Below, piece after piece: positions 6,696 to 10,082 of a stretch of DNA of 10,082 nucleotides (positions are counted from its first letter, which is position 1; every line of letters starts with the position of its first letter). The DNA comes from Verrucomicrobiales bacterium (lineage in GTDB: Bacteria > Verrucomicrobiota > Verrucomicrobiia > Limisphaerales > UBA1100): the NCBI GenBank assembly GCA_002719595.1, contig PBEJ01000005.1, positions 1 through 10,082 of the forward strand. The letters are read 5' to 3'. The notes under the pieces were generated by a model. That model did no database searches. It was given only the letters and a program-made list of their open reading frames with translations, and was not told the DNA's origin. Both the position numbers and the translations under genes were made by a program.

Positions 6696-6770
6696 ATGAA
6701 GAATATTCAAGCAACGGTCATTGATTCACCCCTAGATTTCTGTCGTAAAGGAGGTCGCTTAAGGATATGA
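6696..6770 (+). CDS. Possible 24-codon leader ORF overlapping flhA start
   Basis: An ATG at 6696 opens a 24-codon frame starting MKNIQATVIDSPLD and ending with CRKGGRLRI before TGA at 6768-6770, which overlaps the flhA ATG as ATGA. It has its own ribosome binding site, AAGGA at 6683-6687, eight bases upstream. It would be the first start codon on a transcript beginning at the predicted sigma-54 start near 6675. The flhA ribosome binding site (AAAGGAGG) lies inside it, read as Lys-Gly-Gly. I recognise no family and no membrane or signal segment. It may be a leader peptide coupling translation to flhA, or a chance frame; 24 codons is too short to judge from one sequence. Confidence 0.4.
   Translation: MKNIQATVIDSPLDFCRKGGRLRI
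6747..6754 (+). promoter_or_regulatory. Strong Shine-Dalgarno sequence for flhA, unusually distant
   Basis: AAAGGAGG is the best anti-16S match in the window and supports the ATG at 6767, but 12 bases separate them, more than the usual 5-9. A second AAGGA at 6761-6765 is too close to the ATG to act normally. An in-frame stop at 6746-6748 rules out an upstream flhA start. Confidence 0.7.
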
Positions 6771-8893
6771 GCGCGGCACAGGCCAAAACCCAAAGTCATT
6801 GGTCAGAGCTCGGGCTCGTTGCCTTTGTCTTTGGTGTATTGATGTGCATGGTCCTACCGATGCGTCCATGGATGTTGGATTTGATGCTCGCAATGAGTAT
6901 TTCATCGGGTTTGCTGGTGATGCTGGTAATTATCTACATTCGGGACCCATCTGAATTCACCAGTTTCCCCACACTCCTGCTTATTGTGACACTTTTTAGA
7001 CTGGGTTTGAACATTGCAACGACTCGGTTGATTTTGGGAGAAGCTCAGGCCGGTCAGATAATTCAAAAGTTCGGTGAAGTTGTGGTTCAGAACAATTACG
7101 TCGTCGGTTTTGTGGTTTTTATAATTCTTACCGTAATTAACTTTGTGGTGATAACCAAGGGCGCTGGGCGTATTGCTGAAGTGTCTGCACGTTTTACTTT
7201 GGATGCGATGCCGGGTAAACAAATGGCTATTGATGCGGAGCTCAACGCAGGTTTGATCAAGGAGGATCAGGCTCGTAAACGGAGAGATGCCCTTTCCAAA
7301 GAAGCGGATTTTTACGGGTCCATGGACGGTGCCAGTAAGTTTGTTCGAGGTGACGCAATTGCCGGCATTGTAATCACTTTGGTAAACATCGTTGGAGGTA
7401 TTGGTATTGGGGTGTTACAGCGTAGTATGGAAGTGACCGGAGCATTACAAACCTATACCATCCTAAGTATTGGTGACGGTTTGGTTTCCCAGATTCCGGC
7501 ATTAGTGATTTCTACCGCGGCTGGTATCCTTGTGACACGTTCTGCAGAGAAGGAAAGCTTGGGTTCAACCCTGACCCAGCAACTTTTTTTCCACCCCAAG
7601 GTGTTAAAAGTTTTATCTTTTTCAATGCTGATGCTCTCGCTGCTTTCCCTAGTGACAGGTGTTTTGCCCTGGTTTCCCTTCCTATGTATGGGTGTTTTAT
7701 TTGGTTTTATGTATCGCAATTTTGAGAGTCGAGGTCTTTTGGTTGAAAGACCGGTGGGGCCGGATATTGACACTGGTGGGACTCCTGATGGTGGGACTGA
7801 TGGTGGTGATGGAGAATCAGGGCCACAAGATGGTAGGCCGGGAAGTCCCGAGAAAATGGAGGAATTACTTCATCTGGATACTCTCCAAATCGAACTAGGT
7901 TATGGATTACTTTCTCTAGCTGATCCCAAAAAAGGCGGTGATTTATTGGAGCGGGTAACCGGAGTTCGTCGAACTTTTGTTCAGGAAATGGGTTTCATCA
8001 TCCCTGCAGTCAGGTTGCGGGACAACTTGGAACTTCAGCCCAATGAATACCGGTTTGTTTTTCGAGGCCAATTGATTGCGACAGGCGAAGTTATGCCTGG
8101 GTATTGGTTGGCCATGAATATTAATAATAGTACTGAAGTGCTGCCAGGGGTTCAGGCAACTGAGCCGGTGTTTGGGTTGCCCGCAACTTGGATTACTGAT
8201 GTGGAACGAAAGAATGCAGAATTAGCCGGTTATACGGTTGTTGATGCAGCATCGGTTCTGGTAACACATTTCAGTGAGACGATAAAGAGGACTTGTAGTC
8301 AAATCTTGAGTCGGCAGGATGTTCAAGTTCTCTTAGACAACCTCAAGGATCAAAATCCTGCATTGGTCAATGAGCTGGTGCCCAACCTTCTTAGCGTTGG
8401 CCAGGTGCAAAGAGTATTACAGAATCTGCTTGCTGAAGGTGTCTCAATTCGAAACCTGGTTGGGATATTGGAACGAGTGGCGGATTATGCAGCGGCGACA
8501 AAGAATCCTGATGAACTGAGTGAGCAAGCTCGCAAGGCATTAGGATCTCAAGTGGTGAAAGCGTTTTTGGATGAGAACGGCAATTTACCGGCAATTACCT
8601 TAGATCCCTGGTTGGAAGAGGAGATGGTGAAAGGCATTCGCCCTTCGCAGACTGAAACGGTGCTTTTAATTGATCCAAAGATTGCTGAGCATCTTTCACA
8701 TCATTTACATCAGTTTATCCAACCTATGATTGCAGAGGGGCGTTCTCCAGTGATTGTGTGCTCATCTATGATTCGTGCTGGACTACGCCGGTTCTTTGCG
8801 GCGAAATTCCCAGAGTTGGCGTTTTTAAGTTACGAAGAATTACCGCCTAAGATTGAGATTGTTCCCGCAGGGTCAGTGCCTTCTATGCAGTAA
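6767..8893 (+). CDS. flhA: Flagellar type III export gate protein FlhA
   Basis: FlhA forms the nonameric ring of the export gate; its membrane part couples export to the proton motive force and its cytoplasmic ring receives chaperone-substrate complexes. The 708-residue product is near the usual ~690-700. About eight hydrophobic segments lie in residues 1-325, including the conserved LFRLGLNIATTRLIL. The diagnostic cytoplasmic loop follows (TLDAMPGKQMAIDAELNAGL, then D174-ALSKEADFYGSMDGA and KFVRGDAIAGI), which matches the FHIPEP family signature, with the conserved Lys/Asp residues present. A Gly/Asp-rich linker (about 336-360) joins the C-terminal domain from about 363 (ELLHLDTLQIELGYGL), which continues through ITDVERKNAELAGYTVVDAA, the SRQDVQVLLDNL helix and VCSSMIRAGLRRFF. 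The gene is first in its transcription block, after a sigma-54 site and a possible leader ORF. flhF follows after 42 bases. Confidence 0.98.
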   Translation: MSAAQAKTQSHWSELGLVAFVFGVLMCMVLPMRPWMLDLMLAMSISSGLLVMLVIIYIRDPSEFTSFPTLLLIVTLFRLGLNIATTRLILGEAQAGQIIQKFGEVVVQNNYVVGFVVFIILTVINFVVITKGAGRIAEVSARFTLDAMPGKQMAIDAELNAGLIKEDQARKRRDALSKEADFYGSMDGASKFVRGDAIAGIVITLVNIVGGIGIGVLQRSMEVTGALQTYTILSIGDGLVSQIPALVISTAAGILVTRSAEKESLGSTLTQQLFFHPKVLKVLSFSMLMLSLLSLVTGVLPWFPFLCMGVLFGFMYRNFESRGLLVERPVGPDIDTGGTPDGGTDGGDGESGPQDGRPGSPEKMEELLHLDTLQIELGYGLLSLADPKKGGDLLERVTGVRRTFVQEMGFIIPAVRLRDNLELQPNEYRFVFRGQLIATGEVMPGYWLAMNINNSTEVLPGVQATEPVFGLPATWITDVERKNAELAGYTVVDAASVLVTHFSETIKRTCSQILSRQDVQVLLDNLKDQNPALVNELVPNLLSVGQVQRVLQNLLAEGVSIRNLVGILERVADYAAATKNPDELSEQARKALGSQVVKAFLDENGNLPAITLDPWLEEEMVKGIRPSQTETVLLIDPKIAEHLSHHLHQFIQPMIAEGRSPVIVCSSMIRAGLRRFFAAKFPELAFLSYEELPPKIEIVPAGSVPSMQ
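7774..7803 (+). repeat. Short imperfect 15-bp duplication in the flhA linker
   Basis: TGGTGGGACT occurs at 7774-7783 and again at 7789-7798, a 15-base period, followed by further TGGTGG-type triplets. It encodes the TGGTPDGGTDGGDG part of the flexible linker between the membrane and cytoplasmic domains of FlhA. The length is in frame, so variation would be tolerated. Confidence 0.6.
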
Positions 8894-8935
8894 GGTGACA
8901 GGAAATCGACCGGGGTCTTCTCATTCCATATTTTC

Positions 8936-10009
8936 ATGAAAACGGTCAAAATTACCGCTGAAACCGCAGAGCAAGCTCTCGAAAAAGCTCAGGCAGAGAT
9001 TGGGCCGGATGCTGTGGTTCTCAATGTGCGGAAGGTACCTGCTGATGGTGTGAAGAGATTGTGGTCTCAACCACAGGTGGAAATGATCGTTGGTACTCCA
9101 GATTCAACCAAGTCCCAAAAAGAGGCGCTAAAATTATTGGCTGATAAGGTGTTGCAACTGGAAAAAGAACTACAATCAAAGGATGCACAGATTAAAAGTG
9201 ATGTGCCTGCGAATGTTCGTGAAATGATCAATTCGGTGAAGGATGAGCCTTTATTGCACTCAGTTAGAATACTGGTGGATATCGGTTTAATGCCCGAGCA
9301 TGCCATGGTGTTATCAGATTGTGTTAGGCATCATATGGGAGGTACTCGGCCACGCAATTTGGTCGAGGAGATGGAACTTTTGAGAGAGGTCCTGGTTGAT
9401 CAATGGAATCAGAATGCCATAGAAGTCGAGAAGCCCGGTACTCCAGTTTGTGTTCTCGTTGGCCCGGCAGGAACAGGCAAGACAACCGTACTGTGCAAAT
9501 GGGTGACTCAAGAAACCTTTCTGGGGCAGAGACCCTCACGTATTTGGCGTCTAGATGGCACTCGGACAAACACCGCTGAATTTTTGAGTTTACACGGTGA
9601 ATTAATGCAGGTGCCTGTGGAAAGGGTCTGGGCTGAAACAATTCAACCACCTGAAGACACGCTCAAATTCGTGGACCTTCCCGGGGTGCCCGATACCCAA
9701 CAGGCGATTGAAGAGCTATCATACCAAATCAAGGAACTAGGGAGTACAGAAATTATTTTGGTGTTAAACGGTTCCTATGAACTTCAATTGCTTGTGAAGC
9801 AGGTGGCATCATTTAGTTCATTACCCTTATCGGGTATTATTATCACCCATTATGACGAGTTGGAGGATTGGTCTAAGATATGGAATATTGCTTTAACCGC
9901 CAAACTGCCCGTTAAATTCATATCAGGTGGCCAAGATATTCCGGGAGGGTTTCGGGAAGTCATTCCCGAGAGAATTTTCGATGATTGGGTAGCTTCAGCT
10001 ATGCAGTAA
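8936..10009 (+). CDS. flhF: Flagellar SRP-type GTPase FlhF, with degraded GTPase motifs
   Basis: FlhF is an SRP-family GTPase that directs the site, and with FlhG the number, of flagella. The 357-residue product has the typical N-terminus (MKTVKITAETAEQALEKAQA then EIGPDAVVLNVRKV), a probable coiled coil at about 58-90, a helical N domain (about 95-160) and a G domain with an intact P-loop (G176-PAGTGKTT). The end (LPVKFISGGQDIPGGF) fits the family's PVxYxTxGQxVP region. Other motifs are altered: the DTYRxGAxxQL region reads DGTRTNTAEFL (from D207), DTAGR reads D247-LPGV, and TKLD reads T304-HYD. The N-terminal and C-terminal matches and position after flhA make FlhF the best call. I see no ribosome binding site at normal distance; a 12-bp palindrome TTTTCATGAAAA (8931-8942) spans the start codon. 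A 14-codon GTG frame from 8895 ends overlapping the ATG. It is probably in one transcript with flhA. Confidence 0.9.
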   Translation: MKTVKITAETAEQALEKAQAEIGPDAVVLNVRKVPADGVKRLWSQPQVEMIVGTPDSTKSQKEALKLLADKVLQLEKELQSKDAQIKSDVPANVREMINSVKDEPLLHSVRILVDIGLMPEHAMVLSDCVRHHMGGTRPRNLVEEMELLREVLVDQWNQNAIEVEKPGTPVCVLVGPAGTGKTTVLCKWVTQETFLGQRPSRIWRLDGTRTNTAEFLSLHGELMQVPVERVWAETIQPPEDTLKFVDLPGVPDTQQAIEELSYQIKELGSTEIILVLNGSYELQLLVKQVASFSSLPLSGIIITHYDELEDWSKIWNIALTAKLPVKFISGGQDIPGGFREVIPERIFDDWVASAMQ

Positions 10010-10082
10010 CTATAGGTAGCTTGTTGGGGAAAATAGATCCTGCTTCAGCAGAGTTCAAACGTGAGCTGGATATTTGAGCTCC
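10010..10082. other. Window end: non-coding or start of next gene, unresolved
   Basis: The 73 bases after flhF hold no intrinsic terminator with a GC stem and T-run, and no sigma-54 match. A GTG at 10061 opens a frame to the window end (SWIFEL after the start), but lacks a convincing ribosome binding site. In related clusters flhG or fliA often follows flhF, but nothing here can show that. Confidence 0.4.

Noticed and set aside
6671..6724. 17-codon ORF from ATG 6671 in the flhB-flhA gap
   Set aside because: It starts upstream of the predicted transcript start, has no ribosome binding site and no link to flhA.
10063..10081. Inverted repeat GAGCT...AGCTC at the window end
   Set aside because: A five-base stem with no following T-run visible; cannot be called a terminator at the edge of the window.
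10061..10082. GTG frame at the window end as the next gene
   Set aside because: Only seven codons are visible and no ribosome binding site precedes it.

Overview
The window is one continuous stretch of a bacterial flagellar gene cluster, all on the + strand. It contains the 3' end of flgE (hook protein), fliL, fliM, fliN, fliO, fliP, fliQ, fliR, flhB, flhA and flhF. The genes are tightly packed, with gaps mostly of 2 to 45 bases and one 4-base ATGA overlap (fliO/fliP). Two longer breaks, of about 215 and 166 bases, separate three blocks. I see no RNA genes, insertion sequences, CRISPR arrays, or credible minus-strand genes. No gene-free stretch exceeds 300 bases.

Layout: (1) positions 1-2836 hold the hook protein end, the stator-associated FliL and the C-ring switch proteins FliM and FliN. 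(2) Positions 2837-3051 are a break with a sigma-54-type promoter candidate and a small hairpin over the fliO ribosome binding site. (3) Positions 3052-6600 encode the membrane export gate FliO, FliP, FliQ, FliR and FlhB. (4) Positions 6601-6766 are a second break with an excellent match to the sigma-54 (RpoN) consensus, followed by a possible 24-codon leader ORF overlapping the flhA start. (5) Positions 6767-10009 encode the export gate protein FlhA and the SRP-type GTPase FlhF, which normally controls where and how many flagella are built. The last 73 bases hold no convincing gene.

Together the products form the rotor switch (FliM, FliN), a stator-side factor (FliL), the type III export gate (FliP, FliQ, FliR, FlhB, FlhA, with FliO as assembly helper), its hook substrate (FlgE) and a placement factor (FlhF). 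The flhF gene and sigma-54 promoters suggest a Gram-negative bacterium with a regulated, probably polar or few-flagella system. The divergent FliM, FliO and FlhF sequences and moderate GC content fit a non-proteobacterial group, possibly Verrucomicrobiota/PVC. That placement is an impression from protein style, not a demonstrated assignment.

This is mostly a conventional flagellar locus, not a new system. The points most worth a second look are: the paired sigma-54 promoters that would make the export-gate genes two separately switched units; the flhA leader ORF; a near-perfect 15-bp tandem repeat in fliL; a FliM without a recognisable N-terminal CheY-binding motif; and an FlhF whose P-loop is intact but whose other GTPase motifs are degraded.
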